From: an uncultured Veillonella sp.
GTDB lineage: Bacteria; Bacillota; Negativicutes; Veillonellales; Veillonellaceae
Assembly: GCA_900757715.1 (NCBI GenBank)
Contig: CAAEOZ010000210.1
Coordinates: 1 to 16,441 of the forward strand
Reading direction: 5' to 3'
DNA: 16,441 bases
Below are positions 1 to 8,600 of the stretch, piece by piece (the stretch's first letter is position 1; every line of letters begins with the position of its first letter). The position numbers and the translations under genes are program-made. Below the pieces are notes generated by a model. The model was not told where the DNA came from. It saw only the letters and a list, made by a program, of their open reading frames with translations, and searched no databases.

Positions 1-81
1 AAGCAATGTACCAATAGCATATTGCAAACCTTTAGGTAATAAGCAAATAAAGGCACTAAAGATTTTCATAAACCTATACAT
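1..81 (-). CDS. Probable lipid A biosynthesis acyltransferase (LpxL/HtrB-like), N-terminal fragment
   Basis: Only the first 27 codons are in the window; the gene runs off the low-coordinate edge. The visible N-terminus is a short hydrophobic stretch (FSAFICLLPKGLQYAIGTLL) whose Leu/Cys-x-x-x-Pro pattern resembles the membrane-anchoring start of lipid A late acyltransferases. Those enzymes add secondary acyl chains to lipid A at the inner membrane. I chose the ATG at 81, six bases after the lpxD stop, because an AAGGAG (94-99) lies 12 bases upstream, inside the last lpxD codons; an in-frame ATG at 69 is the alternative, but its spacing is worse. The position directly after lpxD supports a lipid A role. 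The assignment rests on context and a very short sequence, so another small membrane protein is possible. Confidence 0.45.
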   Translation of the reverse strand, partial: MYRFMKIFSAFICLLPKGLQYAIGTLL

Positions 82-87
82 GGATTA

Positions 88-1119
88 TTAGCTCTCCTTA
101 AGCTGTGCTTTCAAAGCGTCAATTTCTTTTTGTAATTGTTTTACAGTTTTCACCATTTCTGGCAAACGATTCTCGTAAGCAGCCAATTTCAACCACTCTT
201 TATGAGGTCTCATTGGATATCCAGCCATAACAGAATTAGATGGTACATTGCCAGTAATTCCTGTTTTACCTGCAAATTGTACATTATCTCCAATTGTGAT
301 ATGACCAGTACAGCCTGTTTGTCCTGCAAAGATTACATGGTTACCACATTTTGTACTACCTGCAATCCCAACCTGTGCAATCAAGAAACAATCTTCTCCA
401 ATCTCAACATTGTGGCCAAGGTGAACAAGATTGTCAATTTTTGTACCGCGACGTACCAAGGTAGATCCCATTGTAGCATTATCAACAGTAGTGCAAGAGC
501 CAATTTCTACATCATCTTCAAGAATAACATTGCCTACTTGAGGAATATGCGTATGAATACCATTTTCTGTGGCAAAGCCAAAACCTTCACCACCGATAAC
601 TGCTTTAGCACGCAATACAACGCGTTTACCCAAAATACAGTTCTCATGTACGATAGCACCTGCATAGATATCAGAATCTTCCCCAATTCGTACATTATGA
701 CCAATATATACATAAGGTCGAATCGTTACATTATCACCGATAACAGCATTATCATTAATAACACAATAGGCACCAATAGCTACATTTTTACCAAGTGTAA
801 CATTCTTGCCAATAATAGCTGTACTATGCACTTCACGGGGAACTACAACAGGTGGATGGAATACTTCTAGCACTTGGGCGAATGCGGCTTTTGCATTATC
901 AACTACGATTTGCGCCATCGGTGCATTTTTTACTTCCGATTCAACGATAACAGCACCCGCTTGGCATAATGCAATATGTTCAACATATTCACCTATTGCA
1001 AAAGTTATGGATTGTTTTACTGCTTGCTCAAAGCTACGTGTCTCAGTAATGACAATAGACTCATCCCCTATAAGTTGACCGCCTACTAAATTTGCGAGTT
1101 CCTGTAAAGTTTTTTCCAA
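88..1119 (-). CDS. lpxD: UDP-3-O-acylglucosamine N-acyltransferase
   Basis: LpxD transfers a 3-hydroxyacyl chain from acyl-ACP to the 2-amino group of UDP-3-O-acyl-glucosamine, the third step of lipid A synthesis, in the cytoplasm. The protein is 343 aa, a usual LpxD length. It has an N-terminal uridine-binding domain (about 1-95), then a long left-handed beta-helix of hexapeptide repeats (about 98-300, many IGxxV/I units), and a short C-terminal helix rich in Lys/Leu. The catalytic-type His lies in the motif LVHLGHNV (His236), matching the IAHNV segment of E. coli LpxD (His239 there); TGHITIG carries the second conserved His (about 273). I place the start at a TTG (1117-1119) because GGGGGAGGAG sits exactly six bases upstream. 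The longer reading from the TTG at 1149 would put that Shine-Dalgarno inside the gene and add ten residues not typical of the family. Last gene fully in the bamA-ompH unit. Confidence 0.95.
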   Translation of the reverse strand: MEKTLQELANLVGGQLIGDESIVITETRSFEQAVKQSITFAIGEYVEHIALCQAGAVIVESEVKNAPMAQIVVDNAKAAFAQVLEVFHPPVVVPREVHSTAIIGKNVTLGKNVAIGAYCVINDNAVIGDNVTIRPYVYIGHNVRIGEDSDIYAGAIVHENCILGKRVVLRAKAVIGGEGFGFATENGIHTHIPQVGNVILEDDVEIGSCTTVDNATMGSTLVRRGTKIDNLVHLGHNVEIGEDCFLIAQVGIAGSTKCGNHVIFAGQTGCTGHITIGDNVQFAGKTGITGNVPSNSVMAGYPMRPHKEWLKLAAYENRLPEMVKTVKQLQKEIDALKAQLKES

Positions 1120-1125
1120 GGCAAA

Positions 1126-1135
1126 CTCCTCCCCC
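1126..1135 (-). promoter_or_regulatory. Strong Shine-Dalgarno that sets the lpxD TTG start
   Basis: On the minus strand this reads GGGGGAGGAG, followed by six bases and then the TTG at 1119-1117. It is the best ribosome binding site near the 5' end of lpxD and decides the start in favour of the shorter 343-residue protein. The purine run may offset the weak TTG start codon. Confidence 0.7.
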
Positions 1136-1149
1136 GTGGTAATCCTCAA

Positions 1150-1677
1150 TTATTGTGCAGCTTCAGTTGTACTTGTTGCAGCTTGATCTGCTTGTTGTGC
1201 ATTTTGCTGAGCATCTTGTTGCTCTTGGGCTTTAGCTGCATTTTCAACTTCTTTGATTTGGTCGTCAGAAGCTTTACCCATTTTTGTAATCAAATCATCA
1301 GTTACATCAGAGCCACCACCAACAACAGCGCCTTTCTCAATAATAACATCAAGTTTTTTTTCTTTCACAAGTTCATTGATTTTTTGTTCTTGATATTGAC
1401 GATATTCTTGCGCTTTTGCATTCGCAAAGGCATTTAATTCTTGATTCGCTTGATTAAATACATTTTGTTTAGATGCTTCATCGGCAGCAGCAATTTTAGC
1501 ATCTAATTCCGCTTTTTTAGCATTGATTTCTTTAGTAATTTCAATGCCTTTTTCAGTACTGTTTGCCACTTTCACGCTATCAACATAACCAACATTATTA
1601 GAACCACAACCACCTAAGATAGCCATAGAAGCTACTAAAGATGCACCTAATACTAAAGATTTAATACGTTTATTCAT
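1150..1677 (-). CDS. OmpH/Skp-family periplasmic chaperone, predicted lipoprotein
   Basis: A 175-residue OmpH/Skp-like protein. The N-terminus is a lipoprotein signal peptide: MNKRIKS, a hydrophobic core, then the lipobox ILGGC with the lipidated Cys at about residue 24. The mature protein keeps the OmpH plan: a short opening beta strand (VGYVDSVKV), a long charged Ala/Lys/Gln-rich helical hairpin (about 40-105), and a closing strand segment (KLDVIIEKGAVVGGGSDVTDD). A Gln/Ala-rich tail of about 35 residues follows, which ordinary Skp lacks. Skp holds unfolded outer-membrane proteins in the periplasm on the way to BamA; lipidation would tether this copy to a membrane. The start is ATG 1677 with AAGGAG seven bases upstream; that Shine-Dalgarno overlaps the stop codon of the preceding ompH (TAAGGAG), suggesting translational coupling. 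Third of three tandem paralogues. Confidence 0.9.
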   Translation of the reverse strand: MNKRIKSLVLGASLVASMAILGGCGSNNVGYVDSVKVANSTEKGIEITKEINAKKAELDAKIAAADEASKQNVFNQANQELNAFANAKAQEYRQYQEQKINELVKEKKLDVIIEKGAVVGGGSDVTDDLITKMGKASDDQIKEVENAAKAQEQQDAQQNAQQADQAATSTTEAAQ

Positions 1678-1688
1678 AATATAACTCC

Positions 1689-2660
1689 TTATTGAACTCG
1701 ATAGGACGCCTTCACTGCATCAGTAATATCAAGCCCTTTAATATTACCACCATCATCGATGATAACTAAATCCAAATGTTGTTCCTCAGCAATAATTGCT
1801 ACGCGCATACGAACATCTTCTAAAATGGCCTCATGAAGTGCACTCACTTCAGCTTCCTTATCTGAAAGCTTTTTTGCCCATGTATCATTCCACTCTTGCG
1901 CCACAGGCAGGTTATTATTAGCAATGATGGATTGTGCTTGTTGTTGTACCATGGAGTCTCGTTTCTCAGCTAATTCCTTCTGTAGGGATGAAGCGTATTG
2001 ATTGAGCTCTTCCTGCCCTTTTTGTTGCATTGGAGCAAGCTCAGCCTGTACCTTTGCTTTAATTGAATCTACATCGAAATCCGATGGTTTTCTCTTAGCT
2101 AATAAGTCCTTTAATCTTTCTTCTTTTTTAGCTTTTTCAGCCATAGCCGCTGCTCTTTGTGCATCATCTATATATACACGTGCATCATAGGCATATAAGG
2201 CTAGTTGAAGGTTTACGATTTCCAGATCATATTCATTAGTACTAACCTTTAACTCAGCTAAATACTTTTGAGTTAATTCATTGCGCTTTGCATTTAATTG
2301 CTGATTTAGTTCATTTTCTTTTGTTGCAATACGAGTTTGCAATTCTACCGTAAGAGCATCTGACAAGGTTGAATCCAGTGCAAGCGTTTTCAACTGTTTA
2401 TCTTGTGTCTCTGACTTGGCATTTAAGGCTTGTTGTTCAAGTTCATATTGCCGTTGTAAAAGTTCCAGTTCATTTTTGGCTTGTTTATAATCCGCATAGG
2501 ATGGATTAAACTCTAGTACATCATCAATGCGTACAACACCTATTGACATGCCATCAGGACCCTGTTGGTGATTTGTTACAAAACCATAGGCCCAAACCAT
2601 AGCACTTATTGCAGCAACGAGAAATATGACTAGTCCTATATATCGTTGTTTCCCGTTCAT
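1689..2660 (-). CDS. Extended OmpH/Skp-like protein with N-terminal membrane anchor
   Basis: At 323 residues this is about twice the usual OmpH/Skp length. It opens with one transmembrane segment (about 8-27) that has no clear cleavage site, so it is probably anchored in the inner membrane with the rest in the periplasm. The body starts with the OmpH first strand (IGVVRIDDVLEFNP, about 40-53) and ends with the family's closing strand and DITD motif (LDLVIIDDGGNIKGLDITDAV). Between them lie about 240 residues of charged Gln/Glu/Lys/Ala-rich helix, broken near residue 185 by KRKPSDFDVDSIK. This could form two stacked helical hairpins or one very long tentacle. ATG 2660 has GGGAG seven bases upstream. 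It sits between the short and the lipoprotein OmpH paralogues. Family membership is clear from the end strands; its client and the purpose of the extra length are unknown. Confidence 0.85.
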   Translation of the reverse strand: MNGKQRYIGLVIFLVAAISAMVWAYGFVTNHQQGPDGMSIGVVRIDDVLEFNPSYADYKQAKNELELLQRQYELEQQALNAKSETQDKQLKTLALDSTLSDALTVELQTRIATKENELNQQLNAKRNELTQKYLAELKVSTNEYDLEIVNLQLALYAYDARVYIDDAQRAAAMAEKAKKEERLKDLLAKRKPSDFDVDSIKAKVQAELAPMQQKGQEELNQYASSLQKELAEKRDSMVQQQAQSIIANNNLPVAQEWNDTWAKKLSDKEAEVSALHEAILEDVRMRVAIIAEEQHLDLVIIDDGGNIKGLDITDAVKASYRVQ

Positions 2661-2689
2661 TGTCGTTCTCCCTTACATAGAACTACAGT

Positions 2690-3178
2690 TTATTTTTTTG
2701 CATCAGTAGCTAGTTTTTTCAATACTTGATCTGTAATATCAACACCACCGTATAGTACAGTGTCTTTAGTCATAACAACGCTAAGACCTTTAGCATCACC
2801 AACCGCTTTTGCAGCCTCCATAGCTTTATCTTGAACGGATTTAGCAATTTCTTGATCTTTTTTAGCTAGGTTTTGACGAGCTTCTTCAGCAATTTTTTGT
2901 TTAGTAGCATCATCTTGTGCTGCATCAATTTTAGCTTGCGTTTCTTGTTGTAATTGGCTTTGATAGCTCATATATTCTTGAGCTGCAGAGATATAAATTG
3001 GATTATCTTGAGACAACATACGAGATGTATCGATAACCCCAATAGTACTAGTCCCACTATTACTACTAGGCGAAGCCATTTGCGTATAAGCTAACGCACC
3101 AATACCAACAATAAAAATAGCAGCAATGACGATGGAAAAAATCTTTACATTCGCCTTGTTGTTCATCATTCGCATCAT
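2690..3178 (-). CDS. ompH: OmpH/Skp-family periplasmic chaperone
   Basis: A 162-residue OmpH/Skp family protein, near the usual size. The N-terminus has a basic stretch and a strong hydrophobic segment (about 13-32), either an uncleaved anchor or a signal peptide with a possible ALA-type site. A Ser/Asn-rich linker follows. The first OmpH strand is STIGVIDTSRML (about 44-55), then a charged Gln/Ala/Lys coiled-coil hairpin (about 65-130), then the closing strands LSVVMTKDTVLYGGVDITDQV. Skp proteins are trimeric holdases that deliver unfolded outer-membrane proteins to BamA, the gene immediately upstream. Two ATGs (3178 and 3175) can start it; a modest GAGG lies ten bases before the first, a weaker site than those of the neighbouring genes. 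A 107-base gap with a long hairpin separates it from bamA. Confidence 0.92.
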   Translation of the reverse strand: MMRMMNNKANVKIFSIVIAAIFIVGIGALAYTQMASPSSNSGTSTIGVIDTSRMLSQDNPIYISAAQEYMSYQSQLQQETQAKIDAAQDDATKQKIAEEARQNLAKKDQEIAKSVQDKAMEAAKAVGDAKGLSVVMTKDTVLYGGVDITDQVLKKLATDAKK

Positions 3179-3236
3179 AATAGAGTGCCCTCATTTCTTT
3201 AAATCACTGCATCAAAGGATGCCATATAGAGATATT

Positions 3237-3268
3237 GGTGAAAGCCTCTTTAAAAAGAGGCCTTCACC
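3237..3268 (-). other. Long intercistronic RNA hairpin between bamA and ompH
   Basis: In the minus-strand transcript the two 15-base arms, GGTGAAGGCCTCTTT and AAAGAGGCTTTCACC, pair along their full length with a 2-base loop (four if the last pair stays open). The only non-Watson-Crick pair is G-U (3262 with 3243); in the plus-strand transcript the same position would be an A-C mismatch, so the structure fits RNA made from the gene strand. No run of U follows on the minus strand (the next bases are AATATCTCTATA), so it is not a classical terminator. A processing or mRNA-stability element that sets bamA versus ompH levels is the likeliest role; partial termination is possible. Confidence 0.6.
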
Positions 3269-3284
3269 ATATACATTTACTATA

Positions 3285-5453
3285 TTAGAATTGTGTACCG
3301 AAGCTGAAGTGGAATTTATTTTTGTGTTTACCCACACCATAGTCAAGTTTAACAGGGCCAATTGGTGTTGTAATACGAACACCAGCACCAACGCCATAGT
3401 TAAAGGATTTTTTGCTGTTATACCATGTAACATTTGGTGCATCCCATGCATCACCAATATCACCGAATAACACACCGCTAACTTTCTTAACAATTGGGAA
3501 ACGGAATTCCAATGTAGCATTGTACATCTTTTTACCACGGAATTGATCATCTTCATAACCACGTAAGGAATCAGCCCCGCCCAACGTGAACAATTGGCTA
3601 TAAGGAGCATCACCTTGGATGAAACCAGCACGTGCACGGAATGCCAATACATTCTTAGCGCCCAATTTCTTGTACATACGAGTTTCAGCTGTGAATTTAT
3701 AGAAGTCAAAGTCACCGCCCAAGCCATGACCAGCCCATTGTGTAGTATAGGAAATACGACGACCACGAGTTGGTTCATAGATATTATCACGGGAATCGTA
3801 TACTTTTTGCCATGTTACGGAGTTAATGCGACCGAAGTTATTTTTTACATAGTTGTCAGATGCGAAGTTATAGGAACCATTATCCCAGTTTGTACCTTTA
3901 CCCGCATTTTTATCATAACGGAAGCCAGAGCTATCATCATCATCCCATTTATAAGAATCTTTACGGGATTCTAATGTCAAGTAATCACGAGTATATTCCC
4001 CAGTTTGACGGCCGAAGGAAATATTGAAACCACGAGATTTCTTATTGTATTCTGCTACTTCATTACCATCTTCATTGTAATCTGTATATTCATCTTCGCG
4101 GTTGAAGAAGGAGAAACCAAGGGATGTACCTTTGCTATCGATCCAAGGTTTCAAGTAGGAGATTTGGTAGTTCTTATATTTTTTCTTACCACCGATTTCC
4201 CAGTGAACTTTAAATTTATCGCCAGTACCACGGAAGTTATCTTCACCAAACTCAACGATCCCCATCAATCCATCAGATTTAGAGTACCCAGCACCTAATG
4301 TAATGGTACCTGTCTTATGTTCCAATACGTCGATTTCAATAATTACATTATTTGGATCTTGTTCACCTGGCAACATACGAACGTTTACGTCATCAAAAAA
4401 GCCTAAGTTGTATACGCGTTCTACAGAACGACGTACCAAGAATTTATTGAAAGGTTTTCCTTTCTTTTGAACAAATTCACGAGTAATAACTTTATTGCGA
4501 GTTTTCTTGTTACCTGCTGGAATGATATCTTCTACGATACCTTCAACAATGTGTATATGAAGTACGCCTTGGTCATCTACACGGATACCATCAACGTGTG
4601 CTAACATATAGCCATCGCGAGCATATGCAGCATTAATCCCTTGAACTTTTTGGCCTACGGATACAGAGTTAAGAACTTGACCTGGTTGAATATCCATGAA
4701 CTTAGTCAATACTTCGGAGGAATATACAGTATTACCTTCAAAAGAAACCCCAGTAGTAACTGGATTTACTGTTACGGCAAAGTCCAATTTTACGCCTTCA
4801 GGCACGGAAGTAAATACAGGATTTACTTCAGAGAAGTAACCAGTATTACCAAGATTAGTTACATCTTTAAATACGCCATCAACAGATACGGCATCGCCAA
4901 CTTTTTCAGTTAAAATCGGCAATAAATTTGCTTGTTGTTCAGCTGTAACGCCAGATATAGATAAACCAGTAATCAATTTACCTACGTATGGATTAACAGA
5001 TTCTGCACTAGCAGATGTGACATATTGTGCTTCTACTGTTGTAACAGCTTGAGTTTGGCCATTTTCAGCAGCCTTATCAAGGTCAGTACCACCAGTAGTT
5101 TTAGATACCATTTTTACTTGTTTATCATCAGTTTTTAAAGCAGCATTATTGACTGTAACAGTTCCATCAGAACCTTTTACTACAGTGCCGTCACTAGATA
5201 TAGTCGTATCACCACGAGCAGCTAAGATAGCCGCATCAGTTTCATCTTGTATAGTTGTAGTAGTTGCATCAGCATTATAAACAGCTTGTGTAGTAGCTGC
5301 ATCATTTGCTTTAGCAGCATTAGTCGTCGTTGTGCTATTTAAATCTGGAGTATAGCCAGCTTGTACCTCAGCAGCAAATACACTGCCTGTCCCCATGACA
5401 GCGGTCAACACGGACGCTGCAAGCATACTTTTATAAGCTTTTGGTTTAAACAT
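3285..5453 (-). CDS. bamA: Outer-membrane protein assembly factor BamA (Omp85)
   Basis: BamA folds and inserts beta-barrel proteins into the outer membrane. The 722 residues show a signal peptide (about 1-27, cleavage after SVFA), then a 120-residue Thr/Ala/Asp-rich low-complexity stretch (about 30-150). Three POTRA-like domains follow (about 157-231, 234-305, 308-378), the third with the typical VYNLGFFDDVNV. The Omp85 barrel covers about 380-722. Barrel landmarks are DSRDNIYEPTRG (about 553-564), the LRGY motif (630-633, the VRGF-type loop-6 motif) and a terminal Phe. E. coli BamA has five POTRA domains; three here agrees with what I know of Negativicutes. ATG 5453 has AGGAGG five bases upstream. 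It has its own promoter and is followed by three ompH chaperones and lpxD. A TamA-type Omp85 paralogue is the alternative, but the ompH/lpx linkage favours BamA. Confidence 0.95.
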   Translation of the reverse strand: MFKPKAYKSMLAASVLTAVMGTGSVFAAEVQAGYTPDLNSTTTTNAAKANDAATTQAVYNADATTTTIQDETDAAILAARGDTTISSDGTVVKGSDGTVTVNNAALKTDDKQVKMVSKTTGGTDLDKAAENGQTQAVTTVEAQYVTSASAESVNPYVGKLITGLSISGVTAEQQANLLPILTEKVGDAVSVDGVFKDVTNLGNTGYFSEVNPVFTSVPEGVKLDFAVTVNPVTTGVSFEGNTVYSSEVLTKFMDIQPGQVLNSVSVGQKVQGINAAYARDGYMLAHVDGIRVDDQGVLHIHIVEGIVEDIIPAGNKKTRNKVITREFVQKKGKPFNKFLVRRSVERVYNLGFFDDVNVRMLPGEQDPNNVIIEIDVLEHKTGTITLGAGYSKSDGLMGIVEFGEDNFRGTGDKFKVHWEIGGKKKYKNYQISYLKPWIDSKGTSLGFSFFNREDEYTDYNEDGNEVAEYNKKSRGFNISFGRQTGEYTRDYLTLESRKDSYKWDDDDSSGFRYDKNAGKGTNWDNGSYNFASDNYVKNNFGRINSVTWQKVYDSRDNIYEPTRGRRISYTTQWAGHGLGGDFDFYKFTAETRMYKKLGAKNVLAFRARAGFIQGDAPYSQLFTLGGADSLRGYEDDQFRGKKMYNATLEFRFPIVKKVSGVLFGDIGDAWDAPNVTWYNSKKSFNYGVGAGVRITTPIGPVKLDYGVGKHKNKFHFSFGTQF

Positions 5454-5500
5454 AAATTCCTCCTAGAACTCATCCCCATAAAGAGTTTACATCTTATTTA

Positions 5501-5520
5501 TAAAGACTAATAAATCTTTA
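5501..5520 (-). repeat. Short inverted repeat in the bamA leader
   Basis: TAAAGA and TCTTTA arms (6 bp) flank an 8-base loop just downstream of the predicted -10 box, at the very start of the bamA transcript. It could be a small leader hairpin or an operator half-site pair. The arms are AT-only apart from one G-C pair and the surroundings are AT-rich, so chance is a real possibility. Confidence 0.25.
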
Positions 5521-5522
5521 TC

Positions 5523-5551
5523 ATTATAGCATAAATTGCTTGGAATGAGTA
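5523..5551 (-). promoter_or_regulatory. Predicted sigma-70 type promoter for bamA (extended -10)
   Basis: On the minus strand a perfect TATAAT (5528-5523) is preceded by TGC, making an extended -10 element. A weak -35 candidate, TACTCA (5551-5546), lies 17 bases upstream. Transcription would start near 5516, leaving a leader of about 60 bases before the bamA ATG at 5453, with a strong AGGAGG at 5459-5464. This is the best promoter match I see in the intergenic DNA and implies that bamA-ompH-lpxD can be expressed independently of tamB. Confidence 0.65.
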
Positions 5552-5584
5552 CTATATTAAACAAATTTTATGAAATTAATATGA

Positions 5585-5621
5585 CTAGAATGTGCATACC
5601 TAAGGGGTTTACACATTCTAG
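5585..5621 (-). terminator. Hairpin after tamB, possible weak terminator
   Basis: Perfect 10-bp arms CTAGAATGTG and CACATTCTAG flank a 17-base loop, starting 9 bases after the tamB stop codon. Downstream on the minus strand the sequence is U-rich but interrupted (TCATATTAATTTCATAAAA), not a solid U-tract. Its place right after tamB and before the bamA promoter fits a weak or partial terminator; a 3'-end stabilising hairpin is the alternative. Confidence 0.4.
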
Positions 5622-5629
5622 CCACACTC

Positions 5630-8600
5630 TTAAAAGCTACGTGTCCAACGACCACCTATATAATTGTTCCCTTTTGATGTATGCCATCCCGTGAACTTAA
5701 GGTTTCGTTTAACAGAATATTCTATACCATATTTATTTTGTTTGTTATTAATGCCTTGAGAATAAGTCAACATGACTCTCGGTAATACATATTTACCGAT
5801 TTCAATATTATAATTACTTGCCGTATCCCTATTGGTTGGCTCATCGGGATCAATTGACCCTGTTGTAATATTGATGCGGTCTAACCCAAGTGTATTTTGT
5901 AATGCATCTTGTACATAGCCAAAAGCAAACATTTGAAGCCCTGCTGTAGCCACAGCATTCACATCTTCATTTGTCAAAGTACTACTATTTGAATCTGCAC
6001 CGCGGCCGAAGGTCAACATGGAAATGATTTGCTTTCTAGACAATGTAGGATTAGAGGACAATGATAAGTCCATATGATCCACTGTCCCTTTTACGCCAAG
6101 CATAATAGTGTAATTACTTACATTTGTTTCAGCCTCTAATTGTAAGTTTGGTAAATAAGAGCCACCTACGAAATGGGCATTCCCTTTTGTAATATTAAAT
6201 ACATGGCTCAAATACTTAAACGTGCCATTTCTAACATCGAATTGACCACTAGCAGTTGGATTTTGTAAGGATCCACCAAAATGAACATCGCCACTGATAA
6301 ACATGTTGTATAAGGTGCGATCATATAAACGTACACCTTTACCCGCATGAACAGTAACATCCACCCCCATATCTTTGGTACTTTCACTAGATTGTAAGGA
6401 AAGAGGAATTTTGAATTGAATCTTTTCAAGATTTAAAGTACCAATAAGGGTCGGCAATCCATCTCGGTCAGCAATATAAAGTTCACCATTCAACGGTCCT
6501 CTTACATATTCACTGCGAACCTCTAAGTCTTCTAGCTGAACTGCCGCCTTGTAATTAGTAAGAGTATGTCCAGACCAATTTACTTTAGCAGCCAAACCAG
6601 CTGAGCCTTTGCCCATATTAATACGGGATTGGAAATCACCTTGTTGACCAGAGAAAATTAAGTCACCATCAATACCAGTAATTTGATTTTCTACACTTGC
6701 CAATTTCATCGTACCATTACGTACCGATACAGTACCATATGCTTCAGGCTGATCAATAGTGCCTGTAATGTGAACCGTGCCTTTTAACGGACCTGTTGCC
6801 TCCTTAACACTAGTTGTAAGAAGAGGGATAACAGCCATATTGGCTTCGTTAAAATCAATAGTTACATCCATAGATTTGCTATCATTTGCTGGAATATACC
6901 CAGATGTAAAGATTGCCGCTAATGGAATCTTACCATAGACACTTAGCTTATACCCACTTTTGGCACCTTGAATTCGTTGAATCTGAATAACTTGATCTTG
7001 CATTGTAGCCAATACAAAACCTTCATCAATACCAACACCATTAAAGGACCCCGACTCTATAGCACTGGATAATTCTACTTTAGGATTCTTAGTTTCTCCA
7101 GTGATATTCACAACACCAGTCACCCAACCAGTAGCTTGAATATCCTTACCCATAAGTGGCAAGAACGGTACTATATCAACATCCTTTAATGCAACCTGTA
7201 AATCTGCTTGACCATCAAGATCCATCGTACCGCCTATTGCAATAAGACCATCCCCAACAGGTAGTTTCAAAGTTGTAACTTTGAATTTACGATTAGCAAA
7301 ACTTGCATTGATAGTTGCATCACCAACAATTTTTTCATCAATACTTACATCATTAATCTTGCCTGTTACATTAACACTTGGATTGTCGCGTGTACCTCCA
7401 ATTTCAACAGAACCATTTAATTTACCATCAATATGTTCGTTGGACCGGTCTAGCAAGGTTAGCAAATTCTTTACGCTACCATTAGTAACATCTAATACAC
7501 CAAATAGTTGTCTACTGTCATCAAACTTCATACCACCTTTAACAGCATAGCGACCACCATCGGCTTCAGCAAAGGTGAAATCTTGTACATTTACAACCGA
7601 TTTATCTGCATAAACACGACCATGAATATCGTTCAATAATTCTCCATTAACTGATAAGGCATCAGATGAAATATAGCCATTGAATTGAGGGTTATCCATA
7701 GATCCAGTAATTTGCCCTCGACCAGATACCAACCCATCAACTTTGTAACCCGTATTAATGAGCAATCTGCCCATATCAATATTTTTACCTTCAAAATCAA
7801 CATTAATTACTTCTTTAGATACTGTACCTCCACCTGTGATAGTTGCACCATAACCTTCAATATCAAATCTATAAAGCTCTAATGTATCATTCTGATAGTT
7901 ATATTTTGCAAATGCATTGGTCACGAGTTTTCCATAAGCAGAACCATCCCACAAATGAGCACGACCTTCTATAATCGGATTTGCAGCCGTTCCTGTAATA
8001 TGATTGTCCGTTTCAAACCAACCCGTAATAGGAACATCTGTAACAGTACGAATCACATTTTCAATACGAGCAGCCCGAGCCCTAGCATTTAAATCTAACG
8101 CATCCGTATCAAGATTATACCAACCATTAACATCATAGCCCCCATCGCCATCACCAATATGTCCGTTGATAATAGTGAGAATATGGTTATCTAGCTTAAT
8201 ATCACCATGGATATTATTGAATCGAGCCCCTTTATAATGTACCTCTTGACCCCATACAGTGCCCGTTACATTTGGATTATCTACTATGCCTTTTATCGCA
8301 AAAGAAGTATTTAAGGTGCCATCAACATCTTGACCAATAATAGGACTTAATGCGGTCAACGGCAATGCATTACCTGAAATAGTGGCATCTACGTTACCAT
8401 TCTGGATATAGCCATACCCGCTAAGCGTCCCATCCCCCATAGTACCTACAACGGTTATATTTGTACGATTATCAGCATGCGTAAAGTTAGCTTTTACAGT
8501 ATCAACCACAACACCGTGAATACCTATTTGGCGACCTTCAACAGCGCCTACGGCATCTGTAACTTGATTATTTTTTCCTAAAATACGAATCTCACCATCG

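Noticed and set aside
136..870. A 244-codon open frame on the plus strand
   Set aside because: It is antisense to lpxD; its composition (Asn, Ile, Cys, Thr runs) mirrors the hexapeptide repeat codons, it shows no recognisable domain, and lpxD is certain.
3237..3268. The bamA-ompH hairpin as an intrinsic terminator
   Set aside because: The stem is long, but no U-tract follows on either strand, and the downstream ompH genes have no clear promoter of their own.
3212..3790. A 192-codon minus-strand frame overlapping the 3' end of bamA
   Set aside because: It lies in another frame across the conserved BamA barrel end, and its Val/Leu/His-rich sequence has no family resemblance; it also runs through the intercistronic hairpin.
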